NCBI GenBank assembly: GCA_029448655.1
Contig: JACCLO010000014.1
Coordinates: forward strand, 1,054,001 to 1,118,000
From: Wolfiporia cocos
Taxonomy: Eukaryota > Basidiomycota > Agaricomycetes > Polyporales > Phaeolaceae
Length of the DNA stretch: 64,000 bases
Direction: 5' to 3'
Shown: positions 54,997 to 64,000 of the stretch, piece by piece
Layout of the letters: each line of letters opens with the position of its first letter
How positions within the stretch are numbered: position 1 is the stretch's first letter
Translations under genes and position numbers: made by a program
The notes under the pieces: generated by a model
Seen by the model: the letters and a program-made list of their open reading frames with translations, nothing else
Database searches by the model: none
Told to the model about the DNA's origin: nothing

Positions 54997-55762
54997 CCCA
55001 ATAACAAGTTCCTCATCTCTTTCGAGTAACTCAGGAGTGCCTCTCCCGTTTCCTCTGCCTCCTCATTCTCCTCGTCTGACTCGTCCCGGATCTCGAAGCC
55101 CTCCTCTTCTTCCTCTTCTTCATCGAAGACAACCGCGACACCCATTTCCTCGTCCATCTCAGCATCCTTCCGCTCCAGGTGTGGGTCCACTTGCATTTTG
55201 TCCTCCGCACCATAATTCATCATCTTCTTTGACAGGTCAAGGAGTTGTGAAACCGTCATGGGGCCTATGACCTCCTCAACCTCCTTCTTCTTGTCGAAGT
55301 CCTTCATGTTCTCATTCTTCAGCGTCTCCAGAACGGTATCAGCTGCGCTGCGGATGACATCGTGCACCTGGTCCCTGAGGGACTGGTGAACACCAGACAG
55401 GATAAGCTCGTATACCTCGCACGTCTCTGCTGTGCGAGGGCAGTACATAAGCCCCTCCATGTCCTGCGTTGCCTCGATGATGTCCATGTAGCCAAAGCCT
55501 GTCGCCTCCACCCTGCATTTTGGCTGCCTCTCCGATGTGTTCTGCTTATCCGTGGTCTTCTACTTCTGCTTCTCCTCCAGGTCCTTCAGAGTCTCGTGTT
55601 GCACACACGAGCCCATCTCGCATAGTCAATATGCCCAGCCAGAGAAGTGGGCATGCCATCAGGCTCCTTGTCACGGTGGAGGAGAGCAGACCGATCGGCA
55701 GTCAAAATCAAAGACAAGATGGCAGCATAGCTGTAGTTAGACAAATCCCACTTCACGGACAT
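54997..55762 (-). pseudogene. Brr2-like helicase pseudogene, N-terminal segment
   Basis: Start ATG at 55762 (MSVKWDLSNYSYAA), then LTADRSALLHRDKEPDG, a damaged stretch, FGYMDIIEATQDMEGLMY, and ADTVLETLKNENMKDFDKKK. A long acidic tract follows (VVFDEEEEEEEGFEI). This is the N-terminal region of the U5 snRNP helicase Brr2, by resemblance to the family. Frames shift at least twice (near 55620-55520 and near 55030) and a stop follows EAEVEDHG. The helicase cassettes are absent, so this is a truncated duplicate of a conserved splicing gene. Confidence 0.75.
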
Positions 55763-55831
55763 GATAGTGCAAATGATGGTCAGAAGATGGCAAGCACTCG
55801 ATGCCCCGCGCCATGACAAATTAGTTTCAGA

Positions 55832-56344
55832 GTGCTTGATTCCGATTCTCGGGATTTTTATGTAAAGGCTGATTCGTTTCAGAATCGAGTGTCAGATTTA
55901 GTCGAGATTCAGAGAATCGATGGGCTTGGAATCGGATCTGCAATTCTTGCCAGGAAAATCGAGCGCATGTTGGAACTAAATACAAAGTGTGGTAGATCCG
56001 TGGACCTGAAACACCCAATGTGGTGTACCTCTTCCGTATCCTTGATGGGCTTCGATCCAGTCCTCGGCACTACTACAACCACTTTGTATAGGATAAAGGC
56101 CACACAGTACCCCTGGATATTAGAACAGCGCAACAAGGACAAGCCAGAATGCCTCAAGGCATGGCTATCCGAGCTATATGACAAGGTGGGGGTGGTGGAC
56201 GTGCCGTTGGACGAGTTTCTTGATCAATTCGTACCCTGTGATACATCGGACTATCCGCAGTTAAGGATCAAAGATCCCTTCACAGATCTTCAAGGGCTTG
56301 AGCTCAAAGAAGAGAAGGGCACCCCGTATTACTTTATTTTGTAA
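55832..56344 (+). CDS. Hypothetical protein (170 aa)
   Basis: An open frame between the divergent Brr2 pseudogene and the Plavaka relic. It has no signal peptide, membrane segment or motif that I recognise. It is mixed charged and aromatic, with a central PMWCTSSVSLMGFDPVLGTT and the end EEKGTPYYFIL. Codon use looks protein-like, but it could be an exon of a decayed mobile-element gene. There is no evidence for expression. Confidence 0.35.
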   Translation: MLDSDSRDFYVKADSFQNRVSDLVEIQRIDGLGIGSAILARKIERMLELNTKCGRSVDLKHPMWCTSSVSLMGFDPVLGTTTTTLYRIKATQYPWILEQRNKDKPECLKAWLSELYDKVGVVDVPLDEFLDQFVPCDTSDYPQLRIKDPFTDLQGLELKEEKGTPYYFIL

Positions 56345-56403
56345 CTGGTTTAAACCAAGTATACTTAGTATTTCCTTTATTTGGTTGGAGCCTTAGTCCT
56401 CAA

Positions 56404-57566
56404 GGGCGAAATCTAGAAGCAGAATGGGCAGGATGTGGCCAATGCAACACTGTACCTTCCTGGATCCTTTGATTGTGCTCCACAGAATCCAGCTGAGAGG
56501 ATCTCCAGTGGATACAAGGCTTGCAAGTATGCAGCTTATCTATATGAGCTTGAGCCAGGGTACTTCTATGGACTATTGCAAGAGCCATACTTGCAGAACT
56601 TCTGCAAAATTGTGCATGGTTTCCATCTTCTCAACCAGCGCACAGTCCATTGTGAAGACTTGACTGAAGTGGAGCCACTTCTCATGGTTTTCAATGAAGA
56701 GTATGAGCAGCTCTACTTTATGCAGAAACCTGAGTGGTTGCACATGGTTCGCCAGAGCATTCACACAGCGGTTCATATGCCCACCGAAACCACACACCTG
56801 GGACCATATCCAATATTCTCTCAATGGGCCACCAAATGATCCATTGGCATTATCACTGACTTGATAAGACAGGACTCAAATCCTTCTGCCAATCTGTCAG
56901 AAATGATGCTCTGACTCAGCTAGATCAATGTAATCAAAGTGATCTTCCCAGAGCTTGATCCGCAGCTGTCACTTTCCCATACTGCCATTGATCTCGGTCA
57001 TGACTATGTGTTAATGCACAAAAAAAGATGTCGCTCACCTCATTCGACTGCCAGAGGGTAACGCACTGGTTGCCTTTATGGACAGAATGCGACTCCCATA
57101 CTCTCCTGAATAGGCTGCTCATCCAAGGCTACAGCGGTGGGCTCGTCTCAGGTTGCCCAACAAACAGATTGCTTGCTCAGCCTGGCACGAGACTCTGAAA
57201 CCTCTTGAATGTCTTTGCATCTCATGATGTGTGAAGGTCAGTAATACAATGCCTTATAGGCATACTAATCCAGTTGTTGCATGTGGATATCCAACAAGAT
57301 GGGTGTATCAGATTTGCAGAGGTCCTATATTATTTCATGGTCCAAGGCCCACATGGGGAAAACCAAGCATTTGCTATGGTAACCTACTACTCAGACCCAG
57401 ATAGAGACCTGCTCGCAAAATCATTCAACACACTATGGTGTCACATCCCAGCACCCATTTAGATCCCAGTGTGCGAGACCTTACTGGGCGGGTTTTCGTG
57501 GTCGAAAATTCAGGCTTGGATATCGCTACTATGGCAGGATGTGAAGAGCTCAACGAAGAGGAGTAA
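56404..57566 (+). pseudogene. Plavaka-type (CACTA) transposase C-terminal relic
   Basis: The frame at 56435 reads LPGSFDCAPQNPAERISSGY, then YLYELEPGYFYGLLQEPYLQ, NFCKIVHGFHLLNQR, IHTAVHMPTETTHLGPYP and FSQWA. This is the conserved distal part of the Plavaka/CACTA transposases common in Agaricomycetes. After frameshifts and stops the C-terminal beta-rich part is seen at 57300-57460 (IRFAEVLYYF, VTYYSDPDRDLLAKS), and the end at 57490-57566 (VFVVENSGLDIATMAG, then NEEE and TAA). The catalytic N-terminal half is missing. Confidence 0.72.
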
Positions 57567-58260
57567 TATATATAGGTATGAGCACTTGCATTGCCTTTGC
57601 GAGTTTGAGGTCTCATCCACAGAAGCAGCATACTACAGCGACAAGAAGGGAACGTTTGGGGACCGTGGCAGAGCCGCTCTCTTGCTGCCGTATTTCTCAA
57701 CGTTTCGTAGACTGAGCGATTGTTGGTGGAGGAGGTTGGACGCCCCCTCACGCAGTCGCGCATCATGCACTAGGCGGGAATGGAGCAGCGGCCTATGTGC
57801 AGATTCCAGCAACTCCTGGCATCCACGTATTGCTATTGCATGGGACAGGATTGCTAGGGGCAAACATACCTGCGTTACACACAGCCACACTTACTCAAGT
57901 GGACATAGGTGGACTTCCAGCGCTCGTTCATCAGCAAAACCCCCGGCTGCATATATGGGAATCTATGTGCATGCATGTACATATATTGTCTACATGCAAT
58001 ATATAGTATCAGAATTATTGTGACACATTGCATGTGCACATCAGGCTCCTACGTCATTCCCAATACCGGCAAGGATTGCAGTGCATATATGATGTAGGCT
58101 AGATTTTATTCGCATATATTGACTAGCACATGATTGTGAGCACATATATTGTGCTTTGAACGTTGTATGCATCCTAGCTAGGCACTGACGAAATGCATAT
58201 TCATATTCATTACTAGCAGATAAAATCTAAAAATGGTGTATATTGAATACTTGTCCTAAA
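57567..58260. other. Spacer, nothing recognised
   Basis: No gene or repeat that I can support; short frames on both strands lack motifs. Confidence 0.35.
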
Positions 58261-58737
58261 TTACAGTATGCTACCGCCTTTTATGAACTCGAAGTAGTGC
58301 TCGGGCTTGAACATGCCGGGGCACAGCTGCAGTTCTGGTAAATTAATTTGGGCAACTGAAACTCTACAGTACATGCTGAAAAGTGTACGTGTTGAGTGGG
58401 GCGCATTAGGCAATATTGTCGCCACAGTACACATACAATTGAGTAAGAGGACACTAGTCTCAATCAGACGTTCTGGCAGCACACATGTTGCTTGGGAGCA
58501 CCTGAGCGGAGATCGAAAAACTGAAGACATAGTGTGCTGACAGAACGTCTGGTGGATTTCGCTAGGGCGGATGTAGGTGACCCCTGTGAGGCACGTGTCT
58601 ATGTGCCTGTGCATTCCTGCAGTCACAACAGCATCAAGGCGGAGAAATATTGCTTCAGTCACATCAAGCTTCCAGTCATATGGTGCCTTCTCGGGATCAA
58701 AAATCTGCTCAAACTTGGTGGTTGTTACAGTCTGCAC
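58261..58737 (-). pseudogene. RecQ-like DEAD/DEAH helicase relic
   Basis: The 158-codon frame starts with KFEQIFDPEKAPYDWKLDVT and EAIFLRLDAVVTAG. This resembles the segment before Walker A in the dispersed RecQ-like helicases of basidiomycetes, where TGAGKT should follow, but the frame diverges there. The end (MFKPEHYFEFIK) resembles the later PEM..KPGHF region. It appears to be an internally deleted fragment. Assignment is from family memory only. Confidence 0.45.
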
Positions 58738-58972
58738 AGGGGTTATCAGAGATCTTTACTGATGCCTCACTGGAGGAAGGGACTTAGCATTCAACTGCCT
58801 TACTGTGCACCTATTTGTGGGGATCCCTGCTCAACTGGTGACCCTCGTTTCATGTACAACAGCCCTATGCCCATAGTCTTGCAGCATATCAGATTCTAGT
58901 TGATATCTTGTGTCTAACCACAGGATTCCTACGTTTCAGCCATTGTTGCGCTCAACTGCAATGCTTCATATT

Positions 58973-59264
58973 TGTTATCTTAGCACACTAGCCTTATGGA
59001 CTTAATGGTAGCAGTACCAAGGACACTATGACCCCAGTTATAGGATCACAGTATATAACCTGATGTAAATGCCGGTCGGGTTCCTCAGCTCGACCTTGTT
59101 GAATTACGAGGATCTTATACTCATTCTCAAAGGCCTAAGCAATTAAGCCTGCAGCTTGTATATCGACGCTCTGACTCTGCCGAGTCTGACAAGTAGTGCG
59201 CTACTTGACACACTGAGTAACTCGACTTAGTTAATTCAGCTGAACGGATATTTGATCCATAACA
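58973..59264 (+). repeat. Relict solo LTR related to E1
   Basis: TGTTATC...CATAACA ends. The middle is clearly related to the E1 LTR: a TATATAA at 59052, then CAGCTCGACCTTGTTG with the exact E1 self-primer AGCTCGACCTT at 59087-59097 (35 nt later), and CTTATACTC.TTCTCAAA. Flanks do not form a convincing TSD, so it is old or its ends are misplaced. Confidence 0.6.
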
Positions 59265-59786
59265 ATCTGACACTGAGCTCGCACGAGATCTACCAAAGCC
59301 AAGCATAGAACTCGATAAGATGCAATGGGACTGGCTTGACATTGATGTACAGGGCTTGGATGTCATGCATTCATGCATCATGTACCACATGTAATATCTG
59401 GGAAATTGTGGGTCGCTGCCTCTTAGTGCAGCATGACAGCATGCCGCTTCGTGTGTGCTGCCCTATGCACCTATCAGTATGTGCTGTGGCCAAATCATCT
59501 GATGATATGCAGCACACCTGGTTTGCGTGTAAGCAGTCACAATACATTGAGGTGTGCAATTATACAAGAGCAATACATGTGCGTGCTACTAGGCTGTATG
59601 TAAGCATATTCAACGTGAGCATATTGATAGCAAAGCTACAAGTCTAGGCCAGTACATTGTACAAAGTCCTTCATCCATCCATGTCACAACATCAATAGCG
59701 TCAACCTGCGAGTAGCACCCCGTCACGAAGCAGCCCTCATGAGCGTCTGGTGAACCTGGGACATCCCAATGTGACCACCGATACAA
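59265..59786. other. Spacer, nothing recognised
   Basis: No gene or repeat that I can support. Confidence 0.3.
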
Positions 59787-61050
59787 TCACCCCCTTCGCA
59801 CCCATTTGGCTTTGTGTTCATGCATCTCTCGAGGAGGCAAGAGTTTGCTCCAGTCCTTGGCCCGACACTTCTTGTGCAGTGGCTCCACACTATGCGAACC
59901 TGCAGCAGCACTTCCTGGGTCTGTGGTAAGCGGGCCTACAGTGGCGCTAGAAGACTCCACGCCAACATCTGTCTGTTGTGCAGATGACCGCATTCAGCTG
60001 GGCTGCTTCCTCTTGGTCCCACGGCTGCTGGCCTGGCTGCGGGTAGACTTTGCCTGGCCGCCTCATCCCGTGCCACACTTGGGGCAAGTCGGAGTCAACT
60101 CTGCATTCTGGGAGCCTTGGGGCTCGCTTGGTGAAGATGGAGCACTACCATCACCAGTGGAAAGGGCAGATTCAGCTCTCTCCTTCCTGAGACAGTTGGA
60201 TGTCCCAATAATGCCTGCACCCGCACCCATCTTGATATCCATCCCACCGTCCGTCTCTGAATAGGGTGGCTTGAATGGAATCGCCGCATTGTCCTCCGGC
60301 CATCCTTCCATCCCAAGCACCTCATCAGACACTTTGAGCATTGCATCATACATCAATGGCACCAGTGTTTGTGCGATATCCTTGACCATTTTGCCCTCCC
60401 AAACATAAGCTTTAAAGACCATTGACCACAGCCTTTTGAGTAAATGGCTAAGAGGGGCATTGTCCTTGACGGCAAACATTTTCTGTAGAAGAGGCTCTCT
60501 TTCATCTTCTTGACTTGCTTTGGAGTGATTGCACCAAAAATATCTGTGAACACACCTTTGCCTTCCTTATGGTCATGGTTTGTGTGACAAAGCACAGCCC
60601 AGACTAAAAGCCAAAAGAACGACTCAAGGTCGTGGTGTGCTTGATGAGGCACATCATTCTCTGGGTCCGCATCTATGAGTTCCATGGCCATGAGCTCAAC
60701 CGTGCCCTGAGATATTTAGTAAATCGAGCAAACTACGGCTGGGTGTATCGTACATGACTCACCATTCTTTCCTTAAGCTTGTTCTCAAGTTCCCTAAACT
60801 TCTTCCACTCACCCACAGAGAGCGGAGTCCCCTGGAGCGATTTCCCCTGAAACAGTGTCCCCTTAATACCCTTCCATCTGAACTTCGACGAGTCAACTGG
60901 TGAGCTGTAGTCAAGGTCGTCAATGAAACCACAGAACTCTACCACTCCTTTGCACACTAGCATCATATTGCCGAAACTGATGTCTCGATGGAGAACACTG
61001 GACAGATATGTGAGCAGATGACCTGGATCATCAGCAAAGTGCGAGACCAT
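59787..61050 (-). pseudogene. FunK1-type fungal protein kinase, truncated pseudogene
   Basis: It contains the catalytic loop VLHRDISFGNMMLV and the metal-binding region GFIDDLDYSSP (61050-60880). A 56-nt intron follows (60707-60762, GTGAGT...CTCAG, branch-like TTTACTAAAT). Splicing it gives GTVELMAMELI and HQAHHDLESFFWLLVW, matching the C-lobe of FunK1 kinases. A one-base deletion in an A-run near 60478 breaks the frame, which resumes as KMFAVKDNAPLSHLLKRLW and ends in a Ser/Pro-rich tail with stops and a basic TKRK-type segment. The N-lobe is missing. Substrates of this family are not well defined. Confidence 0.65.
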
Positions 61051-62376
61051 AGATCTACGTAGATATACCTAGCAGATCCTGTAAATGTAGGCGGACAGGT
61101 ATATTCATGTATAACCCCCTTATAGTAGCAGGTCCGCGCAATAGCAAGCGCCCAAGGGACACGTTCTTGCAAGGATGCGGCGCCCAGACCCATGCTGTTG
61201 CGAGGACCTCATATGAGGCCCTTGCTATTGCGAGGACCTCACAATAGCGGTCCCTTGGGCAGTTGGCAGGGCAGGGGCACCGCTCTAGGGTACCGGTTCC
61301 AGAGATGCAGCTCATATAATTTATTAATACACATAGTACAGTGCCGATAAAAGTTCGATTTTATTCATGTCAGTAGAGACGGCTAGTAACAGAAGGGGCT
61401 ATGAAAGATCTACCACAGAGCAGTAGTCTCTGACCTCCGCTCCTGCCCATGGTGTGCACAGCAGCAACCTCGTCAACATGACCATATGCCACGGGCGTGG
61501 TGTGGACACCATGCGCTGCCACTACTGCGAGCGTGTCCCGTGCACAGCGCTTACTATCACCGTATGCAGCACATCAACCATAAGTTACTATAAGCAGGAA
61601 GGGAAGGACACACATGAGCGCAGTCACAACATGTGCCACGAATGATAGGTGGAGGAGGCTTGAAGATGGGTGTACTGTGGGAGGAATCAGACCGTGAGGT
61701 GAGAGATAAGTAGGCGGTATGCACGACATCTGTCAAGGAAGTCACGACTGGTTACGGCAATCATGGGGAGCTTATGGCACATTTAAGAACTGATGTTGCT
61801 GAGCAGAAAAAGCACATATATGCGCACAAGAAGGGGGAGAATATGAGTTGACACACCAGATATCTGGGGGTGAGGGTGATGAGTACCGAGCAGTGGGCGC
61901 TGTCCAGTGTTTTGTGCCTGTCATGGCAAGCATTCCCATAAGATTATGGCAGTAGGGTTTATTAAGGTATGCAGAGGGAGAAAGGAAAGACATACTGTGT
62001 GTGCAGCAAGCACGCTGGGTCACAGGTAAAGACCACAATGCATGGTGCCGAGAACGGAAGGAGAACAACAGACCTGGGAGAGAGAGTGGTGGACACATCA
62101 ACTTGGATACATGCAAGTGGCAGACTGTGTCCGGGTAGTTGAGTGACAAGAGAGCAACATATGGATTGAGGAGAGAGAAGTTGAGCACGTTGACAGTGAC
62201 AAGAGCCAGCCTTTATGACAAGATTCAAGAGCCAACTGAAAATATGACAGACTATGAAGTATGATGAAAGGTGTTGCCCGATCAAGTAAGGGACTTACTA
62301 AATCGGATGGGAGCCACATCACGCCCAGATGCCACTCTGCGCATGGATGTGTTCCGGTTATTGATATATCCATCCA
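61051..62376. other. Spacer with small direct/inverted repeats, no gene
   Basis: 61120-61260 repeats GCGAGGACCTCA, CAATAGC and CCCAAGGGAC words in both orientations, so a compact foldback. The remainder has no supportable gene. Confidence 0.35.
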
Positions 62377-62577
62377 TGTTGATCCTGCAATTGATATTCC
62401 TGTCCTTGTTTATCCTGAAAATAATAGATCTATCCTGTTTGGTCCTGCAAATATTATTTCGGTCCTCTTTGATCCTGCAACTAACATCCCGGTCCTCATT
62501 GATCCTGAAAATAGTATTTCGGTCCTCATTTATCCTACAAAATATATCTCGGTCCTTGTTGATCCTGCAAGTACCCC
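62377..62577. repeat. 30-bp minisatellite, about 7 units
   Basis: Tandem, diverged copies of a unit like ATCCTGCAACTAACATCCCG plus GTCCTCATTG. Because the unit is a multiple of three, both plus-strand frames through it stay open; this is not evidence of a gene. Confidence 0.85.
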
Positions 62578-62810
62578 ATGCATAGTGTCTGCTCGTATCT
62601 ACGGATATCTACCGAGCTGCTATTTGCAATAGTTAGCAGACTAGATATGAGAGTTCGTGTTTTGCCGATGATGCATAGGCAATGGTCAGCAACAAATTCG
62701 ACTTTCCGAGCAAGAGGACACACCTATGATTGCATAGCGGATCGCTTGGACCAGCTGTTTCATTGAAGTGAACTTGCTTAGAGGCTCTCTGACAATGTCG
62801 AGAACGATTC

Positions 62811-63847
62811 ATGTGTGGCTTCGCTCATTCCACAGTCCATTCTTAATGTCCTTGGCCATTGCAGATATGGTGACGTGGAAACTGGACGTCTCCCCCAGGT
62901 CCTCGCTGTACAGCATCTTAGCTAGTGATGTGCAAAGCACGGCTCGGCTCAAAGCCCGGGGCTTGGGCCCGGCTTTGAAGGGCTTGGGCTCAGCGGAATG
63001 TCAAGTCGGGCCCTCCTTGACGGCTCAGGCCGGCTTGGGCCCGGCTCAGGCTCAGGCTGGGGCTTATGGGTAATCATGTAGGACCTCGAAATTATTGGCT
63101 TGTGCAGCTTAAATGGCAGCACAACATATTCAGAATGCTTATATGTCTACTATTTGTTGTTATTCTGATCTACAAGTGTTTTTACAGCTGCTTATGATGT
63201 TTACCGAAAATCCAGATCTCGATCACAACCCCGATCGCAACAGTAGTCACCACGTTCCGCACCGTGTTAGCAGATCACAAGTCATTGTAATGGTCGTTGA
63301 GATCATATAAGGTGAATTGATGCAAAATCTTAAACCAAAGGGCCCATTTTTGCTAATTCTAACAACACCACAGCTGCGCGCCTAAAGCCGCCGGCTCAGG
63401 GCTCGGCTACAGCCGGCTCACGATCCAAGCCGGGCCCTGAGCCGTCTTAAGCCGCCCCCCCAGGCCCGGCTCGGCCCGGCTTAAGTCGGCTCGGCCAGGC
63501 CCGGCTCACGGCTTTGAGCCGTGCTTTGCACATCACTAATCTTAGCCAAACCATAGCGGGGGATATTGTGCTTCTCGAGGTAGGCATTGATCTTGATGTA
63601 GTGAACGACTGCATTCAGTCTGGCAATACCGCTCCTTGATAATGACGTGTTTGACTTGGAAACCACCGAGTAGATTGTCATGTGCAGAGCTCGAGCTGTC
63701 TTCAGGCCAATCCATGCTAGAATCCACAGAGTCATCCATACCCGCCCGCTCAGCCGACACATCCATCACGCCAGAGTCCTCAACAGCCATGGAAGAGCTG
63801 GCAGCATCATCTCTGCATGCTTGCTCGTGTGGTGTGAGGCTCCACAT
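62811..63847 (-). pseudogene. Unrecognised gene split by MITE copy 3
   Basis: The minus strand starts with a Ser/Asp-rich part (MWSLTPHEQACRDDAASSSM, then MDWPEDSSSSAHDN) and continues GGFQVKHVIIKERY. It shifts frame to RLNAVVHYIKINAYLEKHNI and PRYGLAK, where the MITE enters. Beyond the MITE, MLYSEDLGETSSFHVTISAM and AKDIKNGLWNERSHT end at a TGA. Removing the MITE and one TSD copy keeps the second frame. The family is not recognised. Confidence 0.45.
62923..63538 (+). mobile_element. hAT-type MITE, copy 3 (616 bp)
   Basis: Same TIRs, length and orientation as copy 1, with a perfect 8-bp TSD ATCTTAGC (62915-62922 and 63539-63546). It differs from copy 1 at only a few positions, indicating recent activity of an autonomous hAT source elsewhere. 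Confidence 0.92.
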
Positions 63848-64000
63848 ATCGTTGCATGCAGGTGCTTTCCCCTTGCACCACGATGAGGGAGGAGTACTGT
63901 CAGAATCCCCCTGAGTCAGGTGCAGATCCTCAGGCAGCGGACACCAGTAGATCAGCAGCCCCTCCCCAACCCAAGTCGCCCGAGAAAACAGCTGCAGACT

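Noticed and set aside
61772..62285. Minus-strand ORFs of 107-138 codons
   Set aside because: No motif, no homologous copy in the window, overlapping frames; unsupported.
62377..62577. CRISPR-like array
   Set aside because: Units are contiguous and diverged without spacers, in a eukaryotic genome; it is a minisatellite.

Overview
The window reads as a repeat-dense accessory region of a basidiomycete genome, probably an Agaricomycete. Grounds for this are chromodomain Ty3/Gypsy elements, a Plavaka-type (CACTA) transposase relic, a FunK1-type kinase relic, a tandem F-box family with 45-63 nt introns, and a Brr2-like helicase pseudogene. Assignments are by eye from motifs; no database search was run.

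Layout. (1) 1-21560: three Ty3/Gypsy elements, all on the minus strand and nested. The oldest, E2 (6929-21560, 3' end off the window), was hit in its reverse transcriptase by E1 (1-6928, 3' end off the window) and in its gag by E3 (9615-19609, complete, two 699-bp LTRs that look identical, TSD GGGGG). Removing E3 and one TSD copy rejoins the E2 gag frame exactly. Each element encodes a dUTPase domain, but in a different place: between protease and RT (E1), between gag and protease (E2), and at the extreme C-terminus after the chromodomain (E3). (2) 21561-42100: tandem segmental duplication with four F-box genes on the minus strand. Three (A, B, D) are intact as four-exon genes under a shared splice model; one (C) is a pseudogene. 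Two hAT-type MITEs and a solo LTR of the E2 family lie among them. (3) 42466-55762: nested mosaic. It holds a TIR element with two divergent tRNA-like modules (two copies), a 1.9-kb foldback with minisatellite arms inside a LINE RNase H relic, and a Brr2 pseudogene. The pseudogene is split by the second TIR-element copy, which is itself split by E4 (46798-54671), a young LTR element with no recognisable coding capacity. (4) 55832-64000: decayed Plavaka, RecQ-like and FunK1-like sequence, a relict solo LTR, a 30-bp minisatellite and a third hAT MITE.

The theme joining the LTR elements is priming. All four carry an 11-nt sequence directly after the 5' LTR that is perfectly complementary to an 11-nt stretch inside the LTR, 32-35 nt downstream of a TATA box. 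This is the arrangement expected for Tf1/sushi-type self-primed reverse transcription. E2 and E4 differ by a compensatory base change in this pairing. E4 also shares the PPT with E3 and the R/U5, leader and leader hairpin with E2, so it looks like a non-autonomous passenger mobilised by E2-like machinery.
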